Positions 53,124 to 61,406 of a stretch of DNA of 64,000 bases are shown in pieces. The number at the start of each line of letters is the position of its first letter. Within the stretch, counting starts at the first letter, position 1. Origin of the DNA: Peptoniphilus faecalis (GTDB lineage: Bacteria; Bacillota; Clostridia; Tissierellales; Peptoniphilaceae); the NCBI RefSeq assembly GCF_012976305.1, contig NZ_JABDSR010000001.1, positions 1 to 64,000 on the forward strand, in the 5' to 3' direction. A program made the translations under genes and the position numbers. The notes beneath the pieces are model-generated. The model had not been told where the DNA came from. It saw only the letters and a program-made list of their open reading frames with translations, and did not search any database.

Positions 53124-53432
53124 TTATTCTTCTTCAATTTTTTCTTCTTGTTTCTCTACTTCTTCTGAATCTAATTTTTCTTTTACAGCATAATATTCTT
53201 TAAAAACAACATCTTCTAATTCTTTTCTTGCTTCCGCATTAATTGGATGAGCAATGTCTCTGTACTCTCCGTTGGAAAGTCTTCTGCTTGGCATTGCTAA
53301 AAATAAAGATTCATTTCCTTCTATTATTTTTATATCATGAAGCACAAATTCATTATCAAAGGTTACAGATACTATTGCTTTAAGCTTTCCTTCTGTTGGC
53401 AATTTGCGAAGTCTTACATCAGTTATGTTCAT
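53124..53432 (-). CDS. spoVG: SpoVG-family regulatory protein
   Basis: A protein of about 102 residues. SpoVG homologues are small nucleic-acid-binding regulators of division, envelope and virulence genes in many Gram-positives, including non-sporeformers. Conserved: [30 protein letters not shown] and [19 protein letters not shown]. The C-terminus is an acidic Glu-rich tail. The start at 53432 has a GAGAGGG box; a longer frame to 53471 is not needed. Confidence 0.94.
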   Translation of the reverse strand: MNITDVRLRKLPTEGKLKAIVSVTFDNEFVLHDIKIIEGNESLFLAMPSRRLSNGEYRDIAHPINAEARKELEDVVFKEYYAVKEKLDSEEVEKQEEKIEEE

Positions 53433-53459
53433 ACAAGTATCCCTCTCTTTCTTTACCAT

Positions 53460-53488
53460 ATTATAGCACAATTAAGATATATAATAAA
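53460..53488 (-). promoter_or_regulatory. Predicted promoter of spoVG
   Basis: Minus-strand extended -10 TGCTATAAT (TATAAT at 53460-53465) with a -35-like TTTATT (53483-53488) at 17 bp, about 30 bp before the start codon. Confidence 0.6.
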
Positions 53489-53560
53489 CGTTTTAATTAA
53501 AAATTTTACTGTAATTTATTTTAGATTAATGTTTATTGTTTTTTCTTTGTAAAATTTTTG

Positions 53561-53569
53561 TGATATAAT
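53561..53569 (+). promoter_or_regulatory. Extended -10 promoter of murC
   Basis: TGATATAAT about 24 bp before the TTG start of murC, with GGAGG between them. No strong -35 is seen. Confidence 0.5.
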
Positions 53570-53592
53570 TAAAAAGAATTGGAGGAAGTAAT

Positions 53593-54978
53593 TTGTTTGA
53601 AATTAATATAGATGACAGTAAGTATAAAAATATATTTTTCATAGGAATTGGTGGCATCAGCATGTCTGCTCTTGCTGAACTTATGCTTTATAAAGGTTAT
53701 AATGTATATGGAAGTGACAGAAGTCCCTCTATAAATACAGAAAAATTAGAAAAAAATGGTGCCACAATATATTATGAGCATAAAAAAGAACATATTGATA
53801 ATATGGATCTTGTAGTTTTTACTGATGCAATTTCCTTTGACAACGAAGAATATATGGCAGCCGTAAAAGAAAAAATTGACCTAGTTGATAGAGCCACATT
53901 TTTAGGTGCTATTATGAAAAATTATAAATATTCCATTGCAGTTTCAGGAACTCATGGCAAGACCACTACAACTTCTATGATAACTGAAATTATAAAAGAC
54001 CTAGAAATTAGTCCAACAATCATGCTTGGTGGACAATTAAAGGACATCGACGGGAATATTAAAATTGGCGATGAAAAATTATTTTTGACAGAAGCTTGCG
54101 AATATAAGGCAAATATTTTAAAGTATTTCCCTACTACAGAAATTATTTTAAATATTGACGAAGACCACTTAGACTATTTTGACAACATTGACCATATTAT
54201 TAAAACTTTTAAGGGCTATGTAGATAATCTTCATAAAGATAATTATGTAATTTTAAATATTGACGACGAAAATGTTAATCCCCTCTTCCCAATTGACAAC
54301 TGCAAAGTCTTTACTTTTGGAATAAAAAATAATCATGCGAATCTAAGAGCAAAAAATATTGACTTTAACGAAGATGGCTTCCCTGTTTATGATTTATATT
54401 TAGATAATAAAAAAATAAATCATGTTGAGCTTTCAGTCCTTGGAATACACAATGTATTAAACTCTCTTGCCGCAATTGCTGCGACTTATGTAAATAATAT
54501 TCCCCTTGAAAATGCAATTGTAGGACTTAAAAATTATAAAGGTGTAGAAAGAAGGCTTGAAGAAAAGGGTTATTACAATGGAGCTAAAATTATGGACGAT
54601 TATGCTCACCACCCAACGGAAATAAAATCATCAATTCACGCAATTAAAAATGCTTGTAAGGGAAAGCTTTATACAATTTTTCAACCTCATACTTATACAA
54701 GAACAAAGCTTTTATTAGATGCCTTTGCCAATTCTTTTGACGAATCAGATGTAATTATAATTACAGATATTTATGCGGCACGTGAAAAAGATTATGGCGA
54801 CATTCACTCAAAAACTTTAAGAGATGCGATTTCTGAACACAGAGACAATACCTTCTACATCTCTGGCTTTGATGACATAGTAAAGTTCATTAAAGAAAAT
54901 ATTAAAAAGGACGATGTTGTTGTAACTATGGGTGCGGGCGATGTATATAAAATTGGTGAAATGATTTTAGAAAAATAA
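53593..54978 (+). CDS. murC: UDP-N-acetylmuramate--L-alanine ligase
   Basis: The 461-residue first amino-acid-adding enzyme of peptidoglycan synthesis. N-terminal UDP-binding FIGIGGISMSALAELM, ATP loop VSGTHGKTTTTSM (~114-126), ITEACEYKANIL-like EACEYKANILKYFP, and C-terminal MDDYAHHPTEIKSSI all fit MurC. The start is TTG at 53593, seven bases after GGAGG; no ATG is placed better. Monocistronic, with its own terminator. Confidence 0.96.
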   Translation: MFEINIDDSKYKNIFFIGIGGISMSALAELMLYKGYNVYGSDRSPSINTEKLEKNGATIYYEHKKEHIDNMDLVVFTDAISFDNEEYMAAVKEKIDLVDRATFLGAIMKNYKYSIAVSGTHGKTTTTSMITEIIKDLEISPTIMLGGQLKDIDGNIKIGDEKLFLTEACEYKANILKYFPTTEIILNIDEDHLDYFDNIDHIIKTFKGYVDNLHKDNYVILNIDDENVNPLFPIDNCKVFTFGIKNNHANLRAKNIDFNEDGFPVYDLYLDNKKINHVELSVLGIHNVLNSLAAIAATYVNNIPLENAIVGLKNYKGVERRLEEKGYYNGAKIMDDYAHHPTEIKSSIHAIKNACKGKLYTIFQPHTYTRTKLLLDAFANSFDESDVIIITDIYAAREKDYGDIHSKTLRDAISEHRDNTFYISGFDDIVKFIKENIKKDDVVVTMGAGDVYKIGEMILEK

Positions 54979-54993
54979 ATTTAACAATGTATT

Positions 54994-55018
54994 GGAACTC
55001 CTTAGAGTTCCTTTTTTT
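54994..55018 (+). terminator. Terminator of murC
   Basis: Perfect GGAACTC/GAGTTCC stem with a CTTA loop and a run of seven Ts. Confidence 0.9.
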
Positions 55019-55188
55019 ATTGACAAATCATCAAATCAAATTCAATGTATTTGATGGATATAATAAAAATCGCAAAATATTCTTAACACTCAGATTCTCC
55101 TTTTATCTCTCTGAAAATCTTTTTATTTTAATTCAATTATTTCTTTGTAAAATATTTTATAAACTATCTTTTAATTATTTATAAAAAA

Positions 55189-55232
55189 GATCCTATAGAA
55201 ATAGATTTTAAAATCTACATCTATAAGATCTG
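55189..55232 (-). terminator. Terminator of the phosphodiester glycosidase gene
   Basis: Long imperfect hairpin: outer AGATC-TATAG / CTATA-GATCT arms and an inner TAGATTTTAAAATCTA dyad, followed on the minus strand by TTTTTTATAA. Confidence 0.75.
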
Positions 55233-55246
55233 TTTTATAAATTCAT

Positions 55247-57517
55247 CTAGTTAAATAAATTTACAGTATTTTTAGAATTGTTCTCTGATTCATTGTTAAG
55301 CTTATCATTTTTTGTATTAGCAGAATTATTTTTATTTGTATTTTTATTTTTTGCATTTAAATTATTTTTTGAATTATTTTCTTTATTTTGTGAATTGTTA
55401 ACTGCATTATTTGAATTATCATCTTTTATAGTTTCATCGTTTAGAGAATTTTTATCTTCAAAATAAGATATTTCAATTTCACGAGTTTCATTTATATAAT
55501 TTACAACCATATCCAAGTTTTCTGCAATAAATCTAATTGGCACATAAGTCCTATCACCCTTAATTATTGCAGCTTGATCGATGTTTTCGTCCTTTCCATT
55601 AACTTTTATAGTCTTTGAATCAATTTTAAGCTCAAAATTTTTTCCTTTACTGTCAACAGTTACAATTCTATTATCATTATCCCAATTTACTTCTCCACCA
55701 ATAGCTTCAACAATAAATCTAAGTGGGACTAAAGTTCTGTCATTCTTTATAAATGGTTTAGCATCCATTTTTTTTGCTTCACCATTAATACTATAATTTA
55801 CATCATTGACTTTCATCTTTATTAATTTTGTATTTTCATCATATAGTGAAAGTGTAGAAGTTTCGTCGCCAAGTTTTGCAATTATCTTAGGATTTCTGCC
55901 ATAATCTAAAATATTAATATTAAAATTATTTGGATCGACGCTTGCCTCCATATCCTCAAAAGAATAATTTATAACTCTTGGGGAGATTTTTACTTTTCTA
56001 CCTTTATATTCTCCACTTGCGTCAAGACTTAAATTCATTCCTCTTTTTATAAATTTATTTTTTGCATCAATGTTAAATTTTGTGTAAGCAGACTTATCAG
56101 CTACATTGATTTCTTTATTTATATTTTCACCCTTATTTGTTGTAATAATTAAGTTAAACTTTCCTGGATTCATAGAAAGATATGACAATCCATTTAAAAT
56201 ATTTGTTCCATTAGAATTGTCAGCAATTGTATAAGTTCTATCTTTAATGTCAATAGGATTTAAAAATTCATCCCATGCTGATTTTAATTTTAAATTAAGC
56301 GTTTCTCCAACAATCGTATCTAAATCACTTTCAAACTTTATATCAGAAATAATATTTGTATTTGTAGTTGTGTTGAAAACTCCAAGTCCATTTACCACTT
56401 TTCTCTCACCAGCATTCTTTTCTGGATTTGTAACTCTAGTTCTCTTTAAATCTCCTAAATTTCTAACAACCATTGCAGTTGAACCGCCACCATCTAAATT
56501 CATCGCCTTAAAAGCTCCAAGATCTAACATAAATTGCGACAAATCATTTAAAGACATACCTGAAGATCTATTAGTCTTTCCCTCTGCTGATACAATGTAT
56601 ACAGTTTTTCCATCCTGGCTTATTCCTAGGGCTGTTCTCGCTCTAACACCGCCAATTGAAGTTACATCCTTAGTATATTTTTTAATCGCACCATTTTCCA
56701 CAAGAAGTGCATGACCACCAATCATCATCTTCCAATTTCTATTTGGTTCAATATTAGTTTTAATTTCTAATTTGTCTCCAACTTTAATATTTTCACGAAC
56801 AAATCTTTCTGACTCTCCACTTATTTGTAAAATTTTCTTTCCATCAGGAATTTTCATATCGATGTTTTTTCTATACACAATTTGTTCCACAATATTATCC
56901 TTTGAAAGAAGAACCTCACCAGCAGTGCTATCTCCCCTTGATTTAGAAGACCAAAAAGAATTATACATTTGAATTTTTGATTCGTGAGAATATTCCTTAG
57001 ATGGTTGATACCAATAATATGTCTTGTTTAATCCGTCAATTGGATAAGACTTGCCATTAGGAGCTGTTACACTTCCTATAAATTTTGTGCTATTAATAAA
57101 GGCAGTATTATTTTCATCAATACCAAAAGACCATATATCAGTTAAAACTGCTGGAGATGATTTCATATCACCATCGATTATAGATGCACCTAGTGGTACA
57201 CCTTGAAGTTGCATTGTAAAGAAATCTCCATTTACAAGAGCAACAGCATTAGTTCTATCGGCCATTTGTGAGACAGTTGCCTTATTTGTATAAGTACCAC
57301 CTCCTGCAACAGTATTAATTTTTATATGAGGATTATTTAAATCAACTTTAACAACATTTACCAAGGTATCCTTTTTATCTCCAGTAACTTCATATTTATA
57401 TCTAACAACTCCTGGAGCAATTGGCTCATTAAATAATAACTTGTTTTCTGCAAAAACATTAATAGTAATAGTCATTAAAAATATAGCCACTATTAAACTA
57501 AATCTTTTTTTATTCAT
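55247..57517 (-). CDS. Secreted phosphodiester glycosidase with copper-amine-oxidase-type repeats
   Basis: A protein of about 756 residues. A signal peptide (MNKKRFSLIVAIFLMTITINVFA) is followed by a NAGPA-like phosphodiester glycosidase domain (~45-345; ALVNGDFFTMQLQGVPLGASI, IGGVRARTALGISQDG, MNLDGGGSTAMVV). After it come ~200 residues of Ig-like/linker strands, then two copies of the Cu_amine_oxidN1-type domain (FIKNDRTLVPLRFIVEAIGG and IIKGDRTYVPIRFIAENL, ~560-665), and a 70-residue Asn/Lys/Ser tail. Such proteins act on cell-wall or exopolysaccharide phosphodiesters. The start at 57517 has an AGAGAGG box. No anchor motif is visible. Confidence 0.88.
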   Translation of the reverse strand: MNKKRFSLIVAIFLMTITINVFAENKLLFNEPIAPGVVRYKYEVTGDKKDTLVNVVKVDLNNPHIKINTVAGGGTYTNKATVSQMADRTNAVALVNGDFFTMQLQGVPLGASIIDGDMKSSPAVLTDIWSFGIDENNTAFINSTKFIGSVTAPNGKSYPIDGLNKTYYWYQPSKEYSHESKIQMYNSFWSSKSRGDSTAGEVLLSKDNIVEQIVYRKNIDMKIPDGKKILQISGESERFVRENIKVGDKLEIKTNIEPNRNWKMMIGGHALLVENGAIKKYTKDVTSIGGVRARTALGISQDGKTVYIVSAEGKTNRSSGMSLNDLSQFMLDLGAFKAMNLDGGGSTAMVVRNLGDLKRTRVTNPEKNAGERKVVNGLGVFNTTTNTNIISDIKFESDLDTIVGETLNLKLKSAWDEFLNPIDIKDRTYTIADNSNGTNILNGLSYLSMNPGKFNLIITTNKGENINKEINVADKSAYTKFNIDAKNKFIKRGMNLSLDASGEYKGRKVKISPRVINYSFEDMEASVDPNNFNINILDYGRNPKIIAKLGDETSTLSLYDENTKLIKMKVNDVNYSINGEAKKMDAKPFIKNDRTLVPLRFIVEAIGGEVNWDNDNRIVTVDSKGKNFELKIDSKTIKVNGKDENIDQAAIIKGDRTYVPIRFIAENLDMVVNYINETREIEISYFEDKNSLNDETIKDDNSNNAVNNSQNKENNSKNNLNAKNKNTNKNNSANTKNDKLNNESENNSKNTVNLFN

Positions 57518-57640
57518 TTTATCAACCTCTCTTACATAAAAAGTATAAAGGAATATAATAATTTTCTCAAAGAATTTTTGCATTTGTAACAAAAACTTAA
57601 TTATAAAACTAATTTAAAAAATTTGTAAAAAAGTTATGAT

Positions 57641-57656
57641 GTTCTGTTGCAAAATA
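57641..57656. repeat. Possible relic of an IS6-family terminal repeat
   Basis: gttctgttgcaaaat matches, with few differences, the IS6-family end GGTTCTGTTGCAAAGTT as I remember it. No transposase remnant or second end was found nearby, so this is weak. Confidence 0.3.
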
Positions 57657-58130
57657 GATAATTCTATTCTACTCATCGCTTTTTTATTAAATATTTGAAT
57701 TTAGTCATTATCTTTTTTGATTGGATAATTTTTTTAGATAGATTTATCTTAAAAATATCTAAATTTAATAAAGCTATACTTTTGAAAAAAATTTCTTAAG
57801 CTTTTTTCTATATTTATAACTTTTAAGTTTTTATTTATTATTTTTGATGTTAATTTATTTAGATTTTTTTCTATACCTTCTTTTGATCTCATTAGATTAT
57901 GTTATAATCAAGGTACTTTTTTCTTTGACAGAAATATGCATTGTTTGTAAATAATAAATATGCCTTTTTAGAAATGCTACTAGATGGTTTTATTGTCACA
58001 TATATTTAACAATCCTAGAAATTTAAATCTTCTAACCAAAAAACAAGTTTACAGCTCTATTTAGATATATAAAAAATTGGATATAGCTTACTTTTAAAAA
58101 TTATATATAAACAACGATACTTTTATAAAA

Positions 58131-58168
58131 AAGTATCAGCTTATCTTAATCAGGATAAGCTAATACTT
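58131..58168. terminator. Long hairpin without an adjacent intact gene
   Basis: Fifteen-base arms (aagtatcagcttatc and gataagctaatactt, one mismatch) with an eight-base loop and AT-rich flanks on both sides. It could be a terminator left from a lost gene. Confidence 0.55.
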
Positions 58169-58281
58169 AAAATATTTTACAATACTTTTCTGTTTGATTT
58201 TCTAGTTATACAATTGATATTTTTTAATTAGTAAATTTAATCAAATATTGTTAATTATTTATTTAAAACTATTTTAAAAAT

Positions 58282-58416
58282 TTATAAATCAGACCTATAT
58301 TTATAAACTATTAAAACTGATTTAACATTTGTCCCTTCAATTAAATCCTCCAGACACTCTTTTTTATTATGTATATGAATCATATTCTTATCTTCATCAT
58401 AAGTAGAGCCTGTATT
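58282..58416 (-). pseudogene. Gene-end remnant of unknown family
   Basis: Forty-four codons open on the minus strand up to TAA at 58282-58284, with no start codon and a stop just upstream (58417-58419). The reading includes HNKKECLEDLIEGTNVKSVL and has protein-like composition. I do not recognise the family. Confidence 0.35.
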
Positions 58417-58431
58417 TTATTTAATTGAAAT

Positions 58432-58461
58432 AAAAAGCAAAGTATTTCTACTCTGCTTTTA
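58432..58461. terminator. Hairpin between two gene remnants
   Basis: AAAAGCA/TGCTTTT outer arms with inner AGTA/TACT pairing and T/A-rich flanks. It follows the remnant at 58491-58733 on the minus strand and may be its terminator. Confidence 0.6.
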
Positions 58462-58490
58462 CTAAAAATTAAATTAATTTAATACAAATA

Positions 58491-58733
58491 TCACTTACAT
58501 TTCAACCAGAGCATCACTTTGAAGTGGTTAAACAATACTGTTGCTATTGAACACACTAAATCTTCATATGATTCATCATATAAGTAATCAGATGTAAAAT
58601 CTTCAATTTTTAACTGGGTTGTATATCCATTATCTTTTGATGTTGTTCCAGCAGTATAAATTAAATTTCTAATACTTTTTGCTGGTATATACTTTCCTTA
58701 AGGCATGTAGTTTTTATGACCATTATAATCATC
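58491..58733 (-). pseudogene. Degenerate gene downstream of the racemase
   Basis: Eighty codons open on the minus strand except for one in-frame TAA (58698-58700), ending at TGA 58491-58493. The reading contains GKYIPAKSIRNLIYTAGTTS, then NGYTTQLKIEDFTSDYLYDE, which looks like real protein sequence. It begins right at the racemase stop codon, where AGGATGATTATAATGG supplies a ribosome binding site and an ATG in another frame. That suggests a former operon gene broken by a stop and a frameshift. Family unknown. Confidence 0.5.
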
Positions 58734-59390
58734 CTAACTCAATTTAAGTTTATAATATTTATATTTAGCATAGTTATCAGCTATCATCATTGACACTATT
58801 ATGCCATCAAATACGTCTTTTTTTAAATGTGATTCTATAAAAGCATCTATCCCTACAAATCCTGCACAACCCAACACTATTGAATCAGCTTCGTTTTTAT
58901 TCAAGGAATCAATGGAAGCATTTAATAAATCATCTTTTAATTCATTATTCGTTTGCTCTTTTGGATATCCTACATCTACAAGTCCATCTAAAGCCCCATA
59001 TCTATTAGTCATATCAATTTTTAACTTAACAGTTTTATCCGATGAACCAATAATAGAATAAGTTTTCCCCAGCATCTTAGAAAATAATATTGAACATTCT
59101 CCAATCCCTAAAATAATTTTATCGGTTAGTTTTCTTAATTCAAATAAGTTGGGGTCTAAGTGACAAGCTAATATAAAAATATCGTAATTTTCTTTGTTTT
59201 CCTTTATAATCTTTGAAACTCCATCAAAAGTTTCTTTAATAGTTTCTTCTGAAAAAACAAATTTAGGACCACTATTCGCTCCAGCTACATACACTTTAAT
59301 ATATTCAGTTTTAAACAAATCTATAACCTCTTTGATTTTAGAGGTCATTTCTTGGTCGCTATTTGGATTGATTATAAGTGCTTTTAACAT
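58734..59390 (-). CDS. Asp/Glu/hydantoin racemase family protein
   Basis: A 218-residue racemase-fold protein. The two expected catalytic cysteines are seen in FILACHLDPN (C76) and IVLGCAGFVG (C175), and the N-terminus ALIINPNSDQEMT is typical of hydantoin/allantoin racemases. In this context it would interconvert D- and L-5-substituted hydantoins or allantoin enantiomers. The start is 2 bp from the end of the amidohydrolase gene upstream. Confidence 0.88.
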   Translation of the reverse strand: MLKALIINPNSDQEMTSKIKEVIDLFKTEYIKVYVAGANSGPKFVFSEETIKETFDGVSKIIKENKENYDIFILACHLDPNLFELRKLTDKIILGIGECSILFSKMLGKTYSIIGSSDKTVKLKIDMTNRYGALDGLVDVGYPKEQTNNELKDDLLNASIDSLNKNEADSIVLGCAGFVGIDAFIESHLKKDVFDGIIVSMMIADNYAKYKYYKLKLS

Positions 59391-59392
59391 AA

Positions 59393-60580
59393 TTATATGC
59401 TCCTATCAATTTCAACTACGCAATCGTAAAATAAATTTACCCCTAATTCAATATCTTCAGGTTTTGAATATTCTTCTGGTGAATGGCTTACTCCTCTAAT
59501 GCTTGGAATAAAAATCATTGCCGTTGGAATTTTTTTACTTATTTCTTTAGCATCATGTCCCGCTCCACTACTCATAACCTTAAAATTATAATCATTTTCT
59601 TTTGCAGTTTTTATCATAATTTTAATTATATTTTCATCTAATTTAACAGAAGGCTTTTCAATATTTTTATAAATTTCTAATTTTTCATCTGCTTTTACAA
59701 ACTTCTTAATTTCATCATAATATTCTTCAATATTAGATTGTTCTAAATCTCTAACTTCTGTCAATACTTCAACACTTCCTGGAATAACATTATACATACC
59801 GGGTTTAATGATGATATTTCCGATTGTCATTACAAAAGGCTGGTCAAATTTCTTAGCCTCCTTATATAATTTATTTATTACATTTGGTAATTTTCTTATA
59901 GGATCATCTCTTAAATTCATTGGCGTAGTACCAGCATGGTTCGCAGTTCCATTAATCATAATATTATATCTTGTAATTCCAACTATACCATCGACTATGC
60001 CAACATCATATTTTTCATTTTCAAGTGTTCCACCCTGTTCAATGTGAATTTCCAAAAATGCAACTACATTTGATAGATTCATTTCACAAGACTTAACATC
60101 ATCTAGGGTTAGATTGTAAAATGCTAACTTTTCTTTGAATTCGTCACTTATTATATTGTTTCCGCATATGCTTCTGCTTCCAAAAGTGCCACCCATTTCA
60201 CTTCCTTCTTCAGCATTAAAACAAGCTAAAATTATTCCATGATTTAGATGACGCTTTTTGTCCTTTAAAGTTTCTAAAATTTCAAATCCAGAAAATATTC
60301 CCAAAGCTCCATCATAAAGGCCACCATTTTTAACGGTATCTAAGTGAGAACCGATCATTATAAATTTACCTTTATTATTTGGATTATATGTTATAAATAA
60401 ATTTCCTATTTTATCAATTTTTGTGTCAAAACCTTTACTTCTTGCTAAATTATCAAGCTTTCTCAACGCATCATAATATTCTTTCGAAAAAGCAAGTCTC
60501 GAAATTCCTTTGCCATCAAGCCCTTTGCCTATTTCTCCAATATCCTTTAAATTTTTTAATAATCTATCTATATTAATCAT
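59393..60580 (-). CDS. Zn-dependent N-carbamoyl amino acid / allantoate amidohydrolase (M20)
   Basis: A 395-residue M20-type hydrolase of the HyuC/AllC group. Metal ligands are visible in IMIGSHLDTVKNGGLYDGALG and CFNAEEGSEMGGTFGSR; further ligands in HIEQGGTLE and the C-terminal GVSHSPEEYSKPEDI; and GAGHDAKEIS, all as in L-carbamoylases and allantoate amidohydrolases. It hydrolyses a carbamoyl or ureido group to free the amino acid (or ureidoglycine), NH3 and CO2. Which substrate applies is not decided by sequence alone. Confidence 0.9.
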   Translation of the reverse strand: MINIDRLLKNLKDIGEIGKGLDGKGISRLAFSKEYYDALRKLDNLARSKGFDTKIDKIGNLFITYNPNNKGKFIMIGSHLDTVKNGGLYDGALGIFSGFEILETLKDKKRHLNHGIILACFNAEEGSEMGGTFGSRSICGNNIISDEFKEKLAFYNLTLDDVKSCEMNLSNVVAFLEIHIEQGGTLENEKYDVGIVDGIVGITRYNIMINGTANHAGTTPMNLRDDPIRKLPNVINKLYKEAKKFDQPFVMTIGNIIIKPGMYNVIPGSVEVLTEVRDLEQSNIEEYYDEIKKFVKADEKLEIYKNIEKPSVKLDENIIKIMIKTAKENDYNFKVMSSGAGHDAKEISKKIPTAMIFIPSIRGVSHSPEEYSKPEDIELGVNLFYDCVVEIDRSI

Positions 60581-60595
60581 TTAGACCACCTTAGT

Positions 60596-61340
60596 TTAAA
60601 TATTAAGTTTATAACCTTGTTTTAACAAAAATTTAATTACTTGTTTTCTAATTTCTATAGCAGGAGCAATCTTTTTAATTAATTGTTGAGAAAAATTGTC
60701 TTCTCTGCTATTCGCATCTCTACTTTTATAATAATTTGACATAATTTCATCATAGTTTTTTATCAATTCTTTATAATTATCAAATCTCTTATATTCGTCT
60801 TCAAAAACCTTAACCTCATAATTAATCTTTGGTTTAATTCTCGGAATATAATCGGGGTATCCAAATCCAAGTCCTATTACAGGAAATGTGTATTTTGGGA
60901 GACTTAACAGTTTTATTAGTTTACCTATATCATTTAATATAGAACCTAAAAATACATATCCCATATTTAAAGATTCAACTACGTTAGCTAAATTAGTTGC
61001 TGCAATCATTAAATCTGCATAGCCTTGAAATAATTTATAAACTTCAATAACCTTTATATTTTGATTGTTCTTTTCTAATATTTCGTGATTTCTATAGTTA
61101 TCTACTATAAAAATTAAAAGTTTAGGCAAATCTTTTACAAATTTTTGTTCACATATCTGTTAATCTCTTCCTTCACCTTTTTATTTTTAATTCTTATAAC
61201 TGAATACTGTTGAAGATTAGAAGATAATGGAGTTGTACTAATTATTTAAAATAATTTTTAAGCGTTTATTCATCTATTTCTTTGTTTTTATATTTTCTAA
61301 TACTTCTATGATTCAGCATTCTGTTTATTAAGCTTCCCAT
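60596..61340 (-). pseudogene. Broken NfrA-like nitroreductase gene
   Basis: From ATG at 61340 the frame reads LINRMLNHRSIRKYKNKE, a nitroreductase N-terminus, but stops at TAA 61266-61268 and again at 61242-61244. The homology continues in other frames (PLSSNLQQYSVI, then from about 61140 KDLPKLLIFIVDNYRN) to the normal C-terminus (QQLIKKIAPAIEIRKQV). At least two stops and two frameshifts make the FMN-binding N-terminal half unusable. The distal 177 codons (60596-61129) remain open and could look like an intact gene in automated annotation. Confidence 0.85.
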
Positions 61341-61368
61341 TATAATCATCCTTATTGTAATTAATAGT

Positions 61369-61394
61369 AGAGTATTGAGATGTCCCAATACTCT
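61369..61394 (-). terminator. Hairpin after the allantoinase-like gene
   Basis: Perfect nine-base AGAGTATTG/CAATACTCT arms, eight-base loop, directly after the gene stop on the minus strand. The T-run is weak (ACTATTAATT). Confidence 0.55.
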
Positions 61395-61406
61395 TATAAT
61401 TAATTA

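Larger units (their letters stand above)
57518..58281. other. AT-rich region with no supported intact gene
   Basis: About 760 bp. It holds an IS6-like end motif (57641-57656) and a strong hairpin (58131-58168). A 47-codon frame at 57749-57892 on the minus strand has no ribosome binding site and no recognisable domain, so I do not call it. The region looks like eroded mobile DNA or lost genes. Confidence 0.5.

Noticed and set aside
57749-57892. 47-codon ATG frame on the minus strand
   Set aside because: No ribosome binding site, very Lys/Asn/Ile-rich as expected for chance frames, no known motif.
60596-61129. Intact 177-residue nitroreductase
   Set aside because: The missing N-terminus is found upstream in other frames with stops, so it is the 3' part of a pseudogene.
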